DNA of 64,000 nt from Pseudomonas chlororaphis subsp. aurantiaca (GTDB lineage: Bacteria; Pseudomonadota; Gammaproteobacteria; Pseudomonadales; Pseudomonadaceae), in the NCBI RefSeq assembly GCF_013466605.1, contig NZ_CP059162.1, positions 2,790,001-2,854,000 of the forward strand, in the 5' to 3' direction. The notes under the pieces are model-generated. The model did not search any database, was not told the DNA's origin, and was given only the letters and a program-made list of their open reading frames with translations. Positions 36,575-47,105 of this stretch are shown piece by piece. How positions within the stretch are numbered: the first letter of the stretch is position 1; the number at the start of each line of letters is the position of its first letter. The translations under genes were made by a program, and so were the position numbers.

Positions 36575-38043
36575 ATTCGCCGATCTGGAAAGTCGCTTCG
36601 GTGGTCGGCGTCTCGCTGGCCCTGGGAGTCGCGGGTGGTTACTGGCTGGCCCAGCCGCACAGCGGCGAAACGCCGGCGGTGGCGATCGGGCAGGAGGCCT
36701 CGGCCGAACCCAAGGCGCTGTACTGGTACGACCCGATGTACCCGCAGCAGAAGTTCGACAAGCCGGGCAAGTCGCCCTTTATGGACATGCAACTGGTTCC
36801 GCGCTACGCCGAGAGCCAGGGAGCCCAAGGGGATGGCGCGGCGGTGCGTATCGATCCGGGCCTGGCCCAGAACCTCGGCCTGCGCCTGGCCAGCGTCACG
36901 CGCGGGGTGTTGGCCAGCAGCGTCGATGCGGTCGGGGTGCTGGCGTTCAACGAACGCGAGGTGGCGGTCGTTCAGCCGCGCACCGCGGGTTTTGTCGAAC
37001 GGGTGTATGCCCGGGCTCCCGGGGATCTGCTCAAGGCCAACGCGGCCCTGGCGGACATCCTGGTGCCGGAATGGGCGGCGGCCCAGGAGGAGTTTCTCGC
37101 CCTCAGGGCCAGTGGCGATGCTGGCCTGCTGGCGGCCGCCCGCCAGCGATTGCGCCTCAGCGGGATGCCGACGGCCTTGATCGCCCAGGTCGAGCGCAGT
37201 GGTAAGGTCCAGCCGAACCTGACCCTGAGCAGCCCCATCGGCGGCGTGCTTCAAGAGCTGAACGTCCGCCAGGGCATGACCCTGGCCGCCGGCGAGACCC
37301 TGGCCCGGGTCAACGGCTTGAACAGCGTCTGGCTGGCCGTGGCGGTTCCAGAGTCGCAGGCCGGCTCGCTGGTCAGCGGGCAGGTGGCCGAGGCTCGTTT
37401 GCCGGCTTTTCCGGGGGAGGTGTTCGCGGGCAAGGTCGACGCGATCCTTCCGGAAGCCAATGCCGATAGCCGCACGCTGCGTGTGCGGGTCGAGTTGCCT
37501 AACCCGCAAGGTCGGCTGCGGCCGGGCATGAGCGCCCAGGTCAGTCTCCAGCGTTCGACCCGGCAAGCTCTGTTGTGGGTGCCCAGCGAGGCGGTGATTC
37601 GCACCGGCCGCCGGACCCTGGTGATGCTCGCCGAAGACGCAGGGCGCTACCGCCCGGTGGAGGTGCAGCCAGGGCCGGACAACGCTGGCCAGACGGCGAT
37701 CTTGAAAGGCCTGGAGGAGGGGCAACAGGTGGTGGCGTCCGGGCAGTTCCTGCTGGACTCGGAAGCCAGCCTCAAGGGCATTGTCGCCGCTTCGTTGGCA
37801 GAACCCGCAGCGGTCCTGCATGAGGCCGAAGGGCAGATCCTGGCCATCGACCGCCAGGAAGTCACACTGGCCCATGGTCCCTTCAAGACCCTGGGCATGC
37901 CGGCCATGACCATGACCTTTCCTCTCGCCAATCCCGGCCTGATGCAGGACCTCAAGGTGGGCGACACCGTACGGTTCGCGGTGAGCCAGACCGATACCGG
38001 TCTGCGGGTCGAGCGTCTGGAGAACGCGGGGAGCCAGCCATGA
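36571..38043 (+). CDS. cusB: Copper/silver efflux periplasmic adaptor with fused CusF-like domain
   Basis: A 490-residue membrane-fusion protein. After an N-terminal anchor ([19 protein letters not shown]) comes the heavy-metal-binding stretch [20 protein letters not shown] with MDMQLVP. Barrel and lipoyl segments follow ([38 protein letters not shown]). The last ~75 residues are an extra CusF-like barrel with [18 protein letters not shown], giving His and three Met but no Trp. It overlaps cusC and cusA by four bases each. Confidence 0.88.
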   Translation: MNSPIWKVASVVGVSLALGVAGGYWLAQPHSGETPAVAIGQEASAEPKALYWYDPMYPQQKFDKPGKSPFMDMQLVPRYAESQGAQGDGAAVRIDPGLAQNLGLRLASVTRGVLASSVDAVGVLAFNEREVAVVQPRTAGFVERVYARAPGDLLKANAALADILVPEWAAAQEEFLALRASGDAGLLAAARQRLRLSGMPTALIAQVERSGKVQPNLTLSSPIGGVLQELNVRQGMTLAAGETLARVNGLNSVWLAVAVPESQAGSLVSGQVAEARLPAFPGEVFAGKVDAILPEANADSRTLRVRVELPNPQGRLRPGMSAQVSLQRSTRQALLWVPSEAVIRTGRRTLVMLAEDAGRYRPVEVQPGPDNAGQTAILKGLEEGQQVVASGQFLLDSEASLKGIVAASLAEPAAVLHEAEGQILAIDRQEVTLAHGPFKTLGMPAMTMTFPLANPGLMQDLKVGDTVRFAVSQTDTGLRVERLENAGSQP

Positions 38044-41000
38044 TCGCGGCCGTGATTCGTTGGTCGGTGGCCAACCGTTTTCTGGTGTTGCTGGCGACGC
38101 TGTTCGTCAGCGCCTGGGGTGTCTGGTCGGTGCAGAGCACGCCAGTCGACGCGCTGCCGGACCTGTCGGATGTGCAGGTGATCATCCGCACGCCCTATGC
38201 GGGGCAGGCGCCGCAGATCGTCGAGAACCAGGTGACCTATCCGCTGGCCACTACCATGCTCTCGGTGCCCGGGGCCAAGACCGTGCGTGGCTATTCGTTC
38301 TTCGGCGACAGCTTTGTCTACGTGCTGTTCGAAGACGGCACCGACCTGTATTGGGCCCGCTCGCGGGTGCTGGAGTACCTGAGCCAGGTCCAGAGCCGCC
38401 TGCCGGCCAGCGCCAAGCCGGCGCTGGGGCCGGATGCCACCGGGGTCGGCTGGATTTTCCAGTACGCCCTGGTGGACCGCGGCGGCGGGCATGACCTGGC
38501 GCAATTGCGCGCCCTGCAGGACTGGTTCCTCAAGTTCGAACTCAAGACCCTGCCGAACGTGGCGGAAGTCGCCACCGTGGGCGGCATGGTCAAGCAGTAC
38601 CAGGTGCTGCTCGATCCGCTGAAGCTGGCCAGCCTCGGCATCACCCAGGCCGAGGTCGGCGCGGCGATCGGCAAGGCCAACCAGGAAACCGGTGGCGCGG
38701 TGCTGGAGATGGCGGAGACGGAGTTCATGGTGCGGGCTTCCGGCTACCTGAAGAGCCTCGATGACTTCCGCGCGATCCCGCTCAAGCTCGGGGCGGGCGG
38801 GGTGCCAGTGACCTTGGGCGAGGTTGCGACTGTCCAGCTCGGCCCGGAAATGCGCCGCGGCATCGGCGAACTCGACGGCGAGGGCGAAGCGGTGGGCGGC
38901 GTGGTGATTCTGCGCAGTGGCAAGAACGCTCGGGAAACCATCGCCGCGGTGAAGACCCGCCTCGAAGAGCTCAAGCGCAGCCTGCCGGCGGGGGTGGAAA
39001 TCGTCACCACCTACGACCGCAGCCAACTGATCGATCGCGCGGTGAGCAACCTCGGCCACAAGTTGCTGGAGGAGTTCATCGTCGTCGCCCTGGTGTGCGG
39101 GATCTTCCTCTGGCACCTGCGTTCTTCCCTGGTGGCGATCATCTCCTTGCCGATCGGCGTGTTGATCGCCTTTGTGGTGATGCGCCAGCAGGGGCTCAAC
39201 GCCAACATCATGTCCCTGGGCGGCATCGCCATCGCGGTGGGGGCCATGGTCGACGCGGCGGTGGTGATGATCGAGAACGCCCACAAGAAACTCGAGGCCT
39301 GGTACCAGGCCCACCCCGGGCACACCCTGCAGGGCGAACAGCGCTGGCAGGTGATCACCGCGGCAGCGACCGAGGTCGGGCCGGCGCTGTTCTTCTGCCT
39401 GTTGATCATCACCCTGTCGTTCATCCCGGTGTTTACCCTGGAGGCCCAGGAAGGACGGCTGTTCGGTCCGCTGGCGTTCACCAAGACCTATGCCATGGCC
39501 GCGGCGGCGGGGCTGTCGGTGACCCTGGTGCCGGTGTTGATGGGTTACTGGATTCGCGGGCGGATTCCCAACGAGCAGCAGAACCCGCTGAACCGTGGGT
39601 TGATCCGCCTCTATGAGCCGGCCCTGGACGCGGTACTGCGCAGGCCCCGGGCGACCTTGCTGGTGGCCTTGCTGGTGTTTCTCAGCGCGCTATGGCCGCT
39701 CTCGCGCCTGGGGGGCGAGTTCCTGCCGCCGCTGGACGAAGGCGACCTGCTGTACATGCCTTCGGCGCTGCCGGGGCTGTCGGCGCAGAAGGCGGCGCAA
39801 CTGCTGCAACAGACCGACCGGCTGATCAAGAGCGTGCCTGAGGTCGAGCATGTGTTCGGCAAGGCCGGCCGCGCGGAAACCGCCACCGACCCGGCGCCCC
39901 TGGAAATGTTCGAAACCATCATCCAGTTCAAGCCCCAGGAACAGTGGCGCCCGGGCATGACCGCGGAAAAACTGGTGGCCGAGCTGGACCGGGTGGTGCG
40001 GGTGCCGGGGCTGACCAATATCTGGATTCCACCGATTCGCAACCGCGTCGACATGCTCGCCACTGGCATCAAGAGCCCGATCGGGGTCAAGGTGGCCGGC
40101 AGCGACCTGCGGCAGATCGATGCCGTGACCCAGGCTGTCGAGCGGGTGGCCAGGGGTGTGCCCGGGGTCAGCTCGGCGCTGGCCGAGCGCCTGACGGGTG
40201 GCCGTTACATCGACGTGGATATCGACCGCCAGGCGGCCGCGCGCTACGGCCTGAACATCGCCGACGTGCAGCTGATCGTCAGCGGCGCCATCGGCGGTGA
40301 AAACATCGGCGAGACCGTCGAAGGACTGGCCCGCTTCCCGATCAGCCTGCGTTACCCCCGTGACTGGCGGGACTCGCTGGGGGGGCTGGAGCAGTTGCCG
40401 ATCTACACCCCGCTGGGCAGCCAGATCACCCTCGGCACGGTGGCCAGGGTCAGGGTCAGCGATGGCCCGCCGATGCTCAAGAGCGAAAACGCCCGGCCTT
40501 CGGGTTGGGTGTATGTCGATGTGCGCGGGCGGGATCTCGCCTCGGTGGTCGCCGACCTGCGCCGGGCGGTGAGCGAGCAGGTGCGCTTGCAGCCGGGCAT
40601 GAGCCTGGGCTACTCCGGGCAGTTCGAGTTCCTCGAACGGGCCAATGCCCGGCTCACGTGGCTGGTGCCGGCCACCTTGCTGATCATCTTCGTGCTGCTG
40701 TACCTGACCTTCGCCCGCTTCGACGAGGCCTTGCTGATCATGGCCACGCTGCCGTTCGCCCTGACGGGCGGGGCGTGGTTTCTCTACTGGCTGGGGTTCA
40801 ACCTGTCGGTGGCCACCGGCGTCGGTTTTATCGCCCTGGCCGGGGTGTCCGCCGAGTTCGGCGTGATCATGCTGCTGTACCTGAAGAACGCCTGGGCCGA
40901 ACGCCAGGAGTCCGGCGAGGGCAGCGAGCGCGGGTTGCTCGCGGCGATTCGCGAAGGCGCGGTGCAGCGCGTGCGCCCCAAGGCCATGACCGTGGCGGTG

Positions 41001-41195
41001 ATCATCGCCGGCCTGTTGCCGATCCTGCTGGACAGCGGCACCGGCAGCGAAGTGATGAGCCGCATCGCCGCGCCCATGGTCGGCGGCATGCTCACCGCGC
41101 CCTTGCTGTCGCTGTTCGTCATACCGGCGGCCTATCGCCTGATGCGCCGCCGGCACCTTCCCGCTACCTCCATCACTCAAGGAAAAAAACCATGA
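38040..41195 (+). CDS. cusA: Copper/silver RND efflux pump, inner-membrane subunit
   Basis: A 1051-residue heavy-metal RND transporter driven by protons. The three methionines that bind Cu(I)/Ag(I) in E. coli CusA (573, 623, 672) have counterparts in [24 protein letters not shown] and [14 protein letters not shown], so copper/silver rather than zinc/cobalt is expected. The transmembrane [20 protein letters not shown] carries the conserved proton-relay aspartate. The C-terminus is normal, and its stop overlaps the cusF start (ATGA). Confidence 0.93.
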   Translation: MIAAVIRWSVANRFLVLLATLFVSAWGVWSVQSTPVDALPDLSDVQVIIRTPYAGQAPQIVENQVTYPLATTMLSVPGAKTVRGYSFFGDSFVYVLFEDGTDLYWARSRVLEYLSQVQSRLPASAKPALGPDATGVGWIFQYALVDRGGGHDLAQLRALQDWFLKFELKTLPNVAEVATVGGMVKQYQVLLDPLKLASLGITQAEVGAAIGKANQETGGAVLEMAETEFMVRASGYLKSLDDFRAIPLKLGAGGVPVTLGEVATVQLGPEMRRGIGELDGEGEAVGGVVILRSGKNARETIAAVKTRLEELKRSLPAGVEIVTTYDRSQLIDRAVSNLGHKLLEEFIVVALVCGIFLWHLRSSLVAIISLPIGVLIAFVVMRQQGLNANIMSLGGIAIAVGAMVDAAVVMIENAHKKLEAWYQAHPGHTLQGEQRWQVITAAATEVGPALFFCLLIITLSFIPVFTLEAQEGRLFGPLAFTKTYAMAAAAGLSVTLVPVLMGYWIRGRIPNEQQNPLNRGLIRLYEPALDAVLRRPRATLLVALLVFLSALWPLSRLGGEFLPPLDEGDLLYMPSALPGLSAQKAAQLLQQTDRLIKSVPEVEHVFGKAGRAETATDPAPLEMFETIIQFKPQEQWRPGMTAEKLVAELDRVVRVPGLTNIWIPPIRNRVDMLATGIKSPIGVKVAGSDLRQIDAVTQAVERVARGVPGVSSALAERLTGGRYIDVDIDRQAAARYGLNIADVQLIVSGAIGGENIGETVEGLARFPISLRYPRDWRDSLGGLEQLPIYTPLGSQITLGTVARVRVSDGPPMLKSENARPSGWVYVDVRGRDLASVVADLRRAVSEQVRLQPGMSLGYSGQFEFLERANARLTWLVPATLLIIFVLLYLTFARFDEALLIMATLPFALTGGAWFLYWLGFNLSVATGVGFIALAGVSAEFGVIMLLYLKNAWAERQESGEGSERGLLAAIREGAVQRVRPKAMTVAVIIAGLLPILLDSGTGSEVMSRIAAPMVGGMLTAPLLSLFVIPAAYRLMRRRHLPATSITQGKKP

Positions 41196-41548
41196 AACCG
41201 ATCCGGATCGTTGTTGCTGGCACCCTGGCCGCGCTGTCCCTCGCCGCCCACGCGCAGGACATGCCCGGCATGAAAATGGACGACATGAACATGAACGGCA
41301 TGCCGATGAAGCAGGAGGCCCGGCAGGCTCGACAGGCCACCGCCGAGGGCACGATCAAGGCCATCGATACCGCGAAGCAGCGGGTGACCATCGCCCACGG
41401 CGCCGTCCCCGCCGTGCAATGGCCACCGATGACCATGGCCTTTGCCGCGACCGCGGAGCAGCTGCAAGGGCTGGCGATCGGCGACCGGGTGACCTTCTCA
41501 TTCCGCCTGGAAAGCGGCGCGGCCACTATCCTTTCCATCGGCAAATAA
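41192..41548 (+). CDS. cusF: Periplasmic Cu(I)/Ag(I) chaperone CusF
   Basis: A 118-residue metallochaperone. A signal peptide ([17 protein letters not shown]) leads to a Met-rich linker ([16 protein letters not shown]) and an OB-like barrel. The metal site is His69, Trp77, Met80 and Met82, the same spacing as E. coli His36-Trp44-Met47-Met49. It is the last gene of the operon and is followed by a strong terminator. Confidence 0.92.
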   Translation: MKPIRIVVAGTLAALSLAAHAQDMPGMKMDDMNMNGMPMKQEARQARQATAEGTIKAIDTAKQRVTIAHGAVPAVQWPPMTMAFAATAEQLQGLAIGDRVTFSFRLESGAATILSIGK

Positions 41549-41555
41549 AACCGCG

Positions 41556-41583
41556 AGGCCGGCATGCGCAGGCATGCCGGCCT
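41556..41583 (+). terminator. Rho-independent terminator of the cus operon
   Basis: AGGCCGGCATGC (41556-41567) pairs perfectly with GCATGCCGGCCT (41572-41583) over a GCAG loop, and a T-rich stretch follows. Confidence 0.8.
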
Positions 41584-41652
41584 TGCGTTCATTATTCACA
41601 GCAGCGCCGTCGATTCGTTCCTCTCTCTACCATCCAACAGAGGGAACGCACG

Positions 41653-42105
41653 ATGAACAACACCGAACTCAGCCACCTCATCCTCAGTGATCACTCGCGC
41701 ATCGAAGCCGCCATCAGTACCGGCGCGGCCTGGGAAGTCTGGTTCCAGGTCGAGTTTCTGATGCTGCTGCGCGCAGCCCACCTGGGGGTCGCTCGTGAAG
41801 TGCCTTACCCACCGCCGAACCAGGCCTTGCACCTCGACGTGCTGGCCCGGCACAACGTCGAGAGTTATGCCATCGAAGTGAAAGTCGAAAGCGCTACCAA
41901 TGCCGGCAACAAGCTGTTGGCGGAAACCCGCAAGGACATCGAGAAGATTGCCAAGTACACCGGGCCGGTCGATGCCCGCTGGGTGGTTTCCCTGGCCTAC
42001 AGCGACGTGGCCAAACACTCGTTGCGCGGCTTCACCGCGCAGAACAATGGCCATGCCATCTACCATGAGTCCGGTGCGATCGGTTGCATGATCGTCACGG
42101 TTTGA
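41653..42105 (+). CDS. Hypothetical protein with a possible PD-(D/E)xK nuclease core
   Basis: A 150-residue soluble protein. The centre reads HLDVLARHNVESYAIEVKVES, an aspartate followed about 12 residues later by ExK on a strand, the pattern of restriction-type nucleases; it continues in a helix (NKLLAETRKDIEKIAKY). The ATG is preceded by AGAGGGAA. No partner gene is next to it. It may be a cryptic nuclease or a degraded relative without activity. Confidence 0.6.
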   Translation: MNNTELSHLILSDHSRIEAAISTGAAWEVWFQVEFLMLLRAAHLGVAREVPYPPPNQALHLDVLARHNVESYAIEVKVESATNAGNKLLAETRKDIEKIAKYTGPVDARWVVSLAYSDVAKHSLRGFTAQNNGHAIYHESGAIGCMIVTV

Positions 42106-42198
42106 CCCCTTGCCGGCGACAGGAGGACTCACGGCCCTCCCGTCGCCGGGTTGGTTTTTCCAGGGCATGCCCTGACGCCGAGGACGATCAGGCCCGCC

Positions 42199-43239
42199 TC
42201 AAAGACGATCCGCATCGATCACCGCCTGGGCGAACGCCTGCGGGTCTTCCTGCGGCAGGTTGTGGCCGATGCCGCCGCTGATCAGGCGGAACTGGTATTT
42301 GCCGGTGAAGCGCTTGGCGTAGTCCGCGGGGTTCGGGTGCGGCGCGCCGTTGGCATCGCCTTCCAGGGTGATGGTCGGCACGCCGATGGCCGGGGCCGTG
42401 GCCAGTTTCTGCTCCAGGGCGGCGTAGCGGCTTTCGCCTTGAACCAGCCCCAGGCGCCAGCGGTAGTTGAACACCGTGATGTCGACATGGTCGGGGTTGT
42501 CCAGGGCCTTGGCGCTGCGCTCGAAGGTGGCGTCATCGAACTTCCATTGCGGCGAGGCCAGTTGCCAGATCAGCTTGGCGAAGTCGTGAGTGTTTTTCTC
42601 GTAGCCGGCGCGACCGCGGTCGGTGGCGAAATAGAACTGGTACCACCACTGCAATTCCGCCTTGGGCGGCAGCGGGTTCTGCCCGGCCGCCTGGTTGCCG
42701 ATCAGGTAGCCACTGACCGACACCAGCGCCTTGACCCGCTCCGGCCACAGCGCCGAGACGATGTCCGCCGAACGCGCGCCCCAGTCATAACCGCCGAGCA
42801 CCGCTTGCTTGATCTTCAGCGCGTCCATGAAGTCGATGACGTCGCTGGCCAGCGCGGCCGGCTGGCCATTGCGCAGGGTGTTCGCCGACAGGAAACGGGT
42901 ATCGCCGTAGCCGCGGGCATAGGGCATCAGCACCCGATAACCCTTGGCGGCCAGCAGGGGCGCGACCTCATCAAAGCTGTGAATGTCGTACGGCCAGCCG
43001 TGCAGCAGAATCACCACCGGGCCATCGGCGGGGCCTGTTTCGGCGTACGCCACGTCCAGCAGCCCGGCGTTGACATGCTTCAGCGGGCCGAACGGCGAAG
43101 GGGCGGCATAAGTGGTGCCGCTGCCCGCATCGGCTTGCGCCGCCGTGCTCGTCTGCGCCTGGGCCGTGCCGAGGATGCCGAACAGGGTGAGGGCCAGGAT
43201 CGACGCGCCGATGGTGTGGTTGCGCAGTGTCATCTTCAT
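42199..43239 (-). CDS. Exported epoxide hydrolase-like alpha/beta hydrolase
   Basis: A 346-residue enzyme with a signal peptide (ILALTLFGILGTAQAQ). The epoxide-hydrolase/haloalkane-dehalogenase group features are LHGWPYDIHSFDEV (oxyanion), nucleophile Asp in LGGYDWGARSAD, and the late SGGIGHNLPQEDPQAF with the catalytic histidine. A helical cap lies in between (residues ~190-270). Secretion to the periplasm is unusual for these but common in this subfamily. Single gene; substrate unknown. Confidence 0.82.
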   Translation of the reverse strand: MKMTLRNHTIGASILALTLFGILGTAQAQTSTAAQADAGSGTTYAAPSPFGPLKHVNAGLLDVAYAETGPADGPVVILLHGWPYDIHSFDEVAPLLAAKGYRVLMPYARGYGDTRFLSANTLRNGQPAALASDVIDFMDALKIKQAVLGGYDWGARSADIVSALWPERVKALVSVSGYLIGNQAAGQNPLPPKAELQWWYQFYFATDRGRAGYEKNTHDFAKLIWQLASPQWKFDDATFERSAKALDNPDHVDITVFNYRWRLGLVQGESRYAALEQKLATAPAIGVPTITLEGDANGAPHPNPADYAKRFTGKYQFRLISGGIGHNLPQEDPQAFAQAVIDADRL

Positions 43240-43628
43240 GCTGATCTCTCCATTGATTGTTAGCCGGGCGGGGGACCTGGCTGATCCCCTTCAACCTGGG
43301 TTGCATTTGACGACCGTGACGTATCTGGCCTGTGTCCGAATCCCGGGGCGGATGCAAGCTTATGTGGCGGGAGGTCATGCAGATACATTGCGATACACAG
43401 TGGCTTGGCAGCAGGGCTGCGGCGTCCCATTCCCGCCTCCCGGGCTCTGCAAAGATCGAAGCAAAAGCGGCTCATGCCCCAGCTTGCCTTGGCGCCGATA
43501 CGCGAGCGGCAGGGCGAGGCGGGCCAGGGGCCTGGTCGCATAAATTTGAAATGCACGGCATTGCCCGACAGAATCGCGCCCCGATCCGGCCAAAGGCGCC
43601 GGACGTTCATGGTGAAAAGGGGCGGCAG
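43240..43628. other. Intergenic region without a clear gene
   Basis: About 390 bases between divergent genes. The trmK frame stays open back to 43332 but has no ribosome site before the one at 43615. Nothing else is supported. Confidence 0.4.
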
Positions 43629-44324
43629 TTGAACCAACAGACATTGTCCATGCGCCTGGAGCGCGTGGCGGCGCATGTGCCAGCGGGCGCGCGCCTGGCC
43701 GATATCGGCTCGGATCACGGTTACCTGCCGGTGGCGTTGCTGCGCCGTGGCCTTATCGCCGCGGCGGTGGCCGGCGAGGTGGCGTTGACGCCGCTCCACG
43801 CGGCCCAACGCAGCGTGCGCGAAAACGCCCTGGACTCGGCCATCAGCGTGCGCCTGGCCAACGGCCTGGCGGCGATCGAGCCGGAAGACGGGATCACGGC
43901 GATCAGCATTTGCGGCATGGGCGGCGAGACGATCCGCGACATCCTCGACAGCGGCAAGGCGCGCCTGAATGGCGAGGAACGCCTGATCCTGCAACCCAAC
44001 GGCGGCGAGCAGCCCCTGCGCCAATGGCTGATGGAGCATGGCTACCGCATCCTCTGCGAGGAAGTGCTGCGGGAAAACCGCTTTTTCTACGAAATCATCG
44101 TCGCCGAGCGCGCCGGGCCGGTGAGCTACACCGCCGAGGAACTGTACTTCGGCCCGCTGCAACTGCAGGCCCGCAGCCCGGCGTTCTTGGCCAAGTGGCA
44201 GCGCATGCTGCGCCTGAAACAGAAGACCCTGGCCCACTTCGCCCGGGCACGACAGGCCGTGCCCGAGGAGAAGGTCCGGGACATCGCCCGGCAGGCTCGC
44301 TGGATCAGCGAGTTGCTGGCTTGA
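43629..44324 (+). CDS. trmK: tRNA (adenine-N1)-methyltransferase TrmK-like
   Basis: S-adenosylmethionine-dependent methyltransferase, 231 residues. Motif I is RLADIGSDHGYLPVALLRRG, and the family phrase ICGMGGETIRDIL with LILQPNGGEQPLRQWL follows. Relatives (YqfN/TrmK) methylate A22 of tRNA. The start is set at TTG 43629 because AAGGGG lies eight bases upstream; ATG 43650 seven codons later is the alternative. The C-terminal helical tail is complete. Confidence 0.8.
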   Translation: MNQQTLSMRLERVAAHVPAGARLADIGSDHGYLPVALLRRGLIAAAVAGEVALTPLHAAQRSVRENALDSAISVRLANGLAAIEPEDGITAISICGMGGETIRDILDSGKARLNGEERLILQPNGGEQPLRQWLMEHGYRILCEEVLRENRFFYEIIVAERAGPVSYTAEELYFGPLQLQARSPAFLAKWQRMLRLKQKTLAHFARARQAVPEEKVRDIARQARWISELLA

Positions 44325-44407
44325 GCGCGGTCCAGGGTTGTAGGAGTCGGGGGGGCTCTGAGTCAACCTGAAACTTGTAGAGACAGCGGATGCTTGAAAC
44401 TGGAAGT

Positions 44408-44797
44408 TCAGTTGGAAGAGTTGTTCAGTTGCTGAAGCTCAAGTTGCTTGGCAGCACTGGCTTCGAGGTTGGCACGCTCTTCATCCAGATACCGATAAAT
44501 GCCTTGGAGGTTGGCGATTTTCTGTTTGATTTCTGCCATCTTCTTTTCAATCAGCTTGGCGCCGTCAGCACAATCGATCAGCTTGTTGCGCTGCGCATCC
44601 AGAATCTCGCCTATTTCCCCCAGGGAAAACCCCATGCTTTGCGCGCGCTGGATAAAGTCCAGATCCTGCAGAGTTTGCGTTGTGTAAACGCGATAGTTGT
44701 TAGTTTGCCGCAGCGGTGAGATCAGGCCGATTTGCTCGTAGTAACGCAGCGTATGGCGGCTGGCGCCGCTGCGGGCCTCAAGTTCGCCGATTTTCAT
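44408..44797 (-). CDS. MerR-family transcriptional regulator
   Basis: A 129-residue regulator. The HTH is KIGELEARSGASRHTLRYYEQIGLI in the first 27 residues, followed by a wing and a long dimerisation helix (residues ~75-120). It lacks the cysteines of the metal sensors, so a small molecule or stress is the likely signal. It is divergent from the SDR gene, whose promoter carries the MerR-type dyad. Confidence 0.85.
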   Translation of the reverse strand: MKIGELEARSGASRHTLRYYEQIGLISPLRQTNNYRVYTTQTLQDLDFIQRAQSMGFSLGEIGEILDAQRNKLIDCADGAKLIEKKMAEIKQKIANLQGIYRYLDEERANLEASAAKQLELQQLNNSSN

Positions 44798-44808
44798 GAA
44801 AACACCGC

Positions 44809-44838
44809 TTGACTATAGAGTTGGGTCGATAGTTTACG
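44809..44838 (+). promoter_or_regulatory. MerR-type promoter of the SDR gene
   Basis: A TTGACT -35 box (44809-44814) is followed by the dyad ACTAT-N12-ATAGT (44812-44833), placed between the -35 and a likely weak -10 around 44833-44838. An overlong spacer containing a dyad is the hallmark of MerR control. Confidence 0.5.
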
Positions 44839-44871
44839 CTTGATTTCTCACCTTAAACAAGGAACAGGGAA

Positions 44872-45951
44872 ATGAGCGTGGAGTGTTTTGTCACGGGGGG
44901 TACCGGCTTCATCGGTCAACATCTGGTGGCGTACCTGAGTGCAAAAGGTCACACCATTCGGGTGTTGATGCGTCGCCCAGAGCGACTAGCTGCACTGCGG
45001 GAGCAAGTCGATAATTTGGGAGGGTGCGCAACCCGGGTATTTGCCGTAGCTGGCGATCTGGAACGGGACAACCTCGGGCTGAGTCTTGCTGACCGAGAAG
45101 TGCTAAGGCACGCCAGAGTCATATTCCACCTGGGCGCCCACTTCGCATGGGGGCTTTCAGTGGAGCATTCTCGTGCGGTGAATGTGGAAGGGGCAAAGCG
45201 CGTGGCGCTGTTGGCGGCTGAGCAAAAAAGCCGGTTAGTGATGATCGGCGGCTACATGCTGAAAAATCATGAACATCTGCAACGCATCGGAATTGATCCT
45301 CGTTATCCGGAGCTGACGAATTGGCCTGCCGTCTACCGACAGGTCGGCGGTTACGAGGGGAGCAAGCTGGAGGCGCATTTTGCGAGCCTGGAGGTCATGT
45401 CCGCCAAGGGCGGGGAGATTACCGTTGTCCACCCCGCGACGGTCTGTGGCCACAGCCGCACGGGGCATATCCTTGACGGTCAGCCGCTGGTGGAGCTGAT
45501 ACGCAACCTTGTGCAGGGAAAGCTGACCGCAGTGCCCGGTACCGCCGAGCACTGGCTGCCACTGGTCACCGTGGATTACCTGGTTGAGCTGGTGGCGGTT
45601 TGTGCTTTTGATCCTGCCATGGCGGGCCAGGAACTGCTGGCGCTTGATGACCAGACTCCCAACTTGCGAGAACTCCTGGTACAGGTGGCACAACCTTTGG
45701 GCTTAAAGTCTCCCAAGCGTTACATTTCACTCCGATTGCTGAAGTGGCTACTGAGTATTCCCCCTGTCGCGCGGTTTTTGAATACAAAACCCGAAGCCTT
45801 GGACTTTATCCAGACCACTCGTTTTGATACAGCGGCGGTCGAGCAATTTGCCAACAGGCATGGAATAGCCAAACCGGATATACGTCAGTCTTTGCGGCAC
45901 ACCGCAACGTTCGTCAACTCATATTGCCTAGCCAAGGGCCAGGCCCTCTGA
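44872..45951 (+). CDS. NAD-dependent epimerase/dehydratase-like (extended SDR)
   Basis: A 359-residue extended short-chain dehydrogenase. The nucleotide-binding motif is FVTGGTGFIGQHLVAYL. The catalytic Tyr and Lys are in VGGYEGSKLEAHF, and VHPATVCGHSRTGH follows. It is similar to dihydroflavonol reductase-like members; the substrate is unknown. Predicted to be induced through the neighbouring MerR regulator. Confidence 0.82.
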   Translation: MSVECFVTGGTGFIGQHLVAYLSAKGHTIRVLMRRPERLAALREQVDNLGGCATRVFAVAGDLERDNLGLSLADREVLRHARVIFHLGAHFAWGLSVEHSRAVNVEGAKRVALLAAEQKSRLVMIGGYMLKNHEHLQRIGIDPRYPELTNWPAVYRQVGGYEGSKLEAHFASLEVMSAKGGEITVVHPATVCGHSRTGHILDGQPLVELIRNLVQGKLTAVPGTAEHWLPLVTVDYLVELVAVCAFDPAMAGQELLALDDQTPNLRELLVQVAQPLGLKSPKRYISLRLLKWLLSIPPVARFLNTKPEALDFIQTTRFDTAAVEQFANRHGIAKPDIRQSLRHTATFVNSYCLAKGQAL

Positions 45952-46150
45952 CTTCTTCATTGGGGGCGACAAACTCGTTAGTCCATTTCGTACGGGAACT
46001 TCAAGAAGGCCGACAGCATCCTGCTGGGCGATCCAGCTTATGCCCCAATAAATACTGGGGTTGGTGGGATCTTCGTATCCTCAAACTTTGCGCCGTCGAT
46101 GTAGGGCGGCATTCTATCGACCGACCATTCAGCGACAGGGATCGTCATCA

Positions 46151-47050
46151 ATGCAATCTACTTTCAGCAAAGGCGTCATATTTGCACTCTCCGCTGCGGC
46201 ACTGAACGCAACGATCGGTGTACTCAGCAAAGTACTCATGAGTAATGGTTTCACCGCCAGCAGTGTCGCTGTCATCAAGACCCTACTGGGTTGCGTGCTT
46301 CTCTCGATCTTACTGTTTTTCCTCAAGCGCCCGGCGGCGTCGACCAAATGGACTCAGGCGGCTATCTGCGCATTCCTTGGCATCTTTGTGCTGTTCTATT
46401 TCGAAACGTCCGCTTATCAACACTACGCTGCGGCAGGTGTGGTGGTGGTGCTGATGGCCAGTGCCTCAATTTCCTCGATCATTCTGGGGCGCATTTTCCT
46501 CAAGGATGCCATCACCGCGAACGCTACCGTTGGCGCCGCACTGGCTATCGCTGGGATCTCGGTGATCTTCGGCGGCGACCTGCAGCAGGGCTTTACCCTG
46601 CAAGGTGCTGCGCTCGCCTCCATGGCCGGCTGCGGCTATGGGGCCTTTTCGGTTGCCATGAAGCGTATGGGGGTGTCGGGAGGGCTGCACTTTACCCGAC
46701 AATTGTTGTTCTTTGGCAGCCTGTACCTGCTGATGCCGGCGGCGGCCGATGGTTTCGCGATGGGCGAGCTGTCGCCGCTGGCGATCGCCGCGCTGCTGGC
46801 GCTGGCCACGTTGCCGACAATCCTGGGCTTCTTCTGCACCACCAAGGCCATCGAGTATCTCAAGCCATCCCAAGTGCAAGCGCTGGAGCTGACCGAGCCA
46901 CTGTTCGCCGCGTTGCTGGCGTTTGTGGCGCTCAATGAAGTGCCGCGCGAAAGCCTGTACGCGGGAGCGGCACTGATCATCGTCGGCCTGTGTTTCTCCA
47001 ATGAACTCATCCGCTTGGGCAGCAAAGCATCCGTCCCTTCGACCGAATGA
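46151..47050 (+). CDS. EamA/DMT-superfamily inner-membrane transporter
   Basis: A 299-residue protein with ten predicted helices in two EamA halves (residues 5-135 and 150-285). Landmarks are ALSAAALNATIGVLSKVLM at the start and ALELTEPLFAALLAFVALNE near the end. It is 200 bases after the SDR gene and read in the same direction; cotranscription is possible but not shown. Substrates of the family are amino acids, metabolites or drugs. Confidence 0.82.
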   Translation: MQSTFSKGVIFALSAAALNATIGVLSKVLMSNGFTASSVAVIKTLLGCVLLSILLFFLKRPAASTKWTQAAICAFLGIFVLFYFETSAYQHYAAAGVVVVLMASASISSIILGRIFLKDAITANATVGAALAIAGISVIFGGDLQQGFTLQGAALASMAGCGYGAFSVAMKRMGVSGGLHFTRQLLFFGSLYLLMPAAADGFAMGELSPLAIAALLALATLPTILGFFCTTKAIEYLKPSQVQALELTEPLFAALLAFVALNEVPRESLYAGAALIIVGLCFSNELIRLGSKASVPSTE

Positions 47051-47105
47051 GCTATTTTCGGCGCCTGATTACTTTGGCAATCAGTGGTTTGATACCCACG
47101 AGCGA

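Noticed and set aside
37647..39323. A 558-codon minus-strand frame in the copper operon
   Set aside because: Antisense to cusB and cusA, which carry all family motifs on the plus strand.
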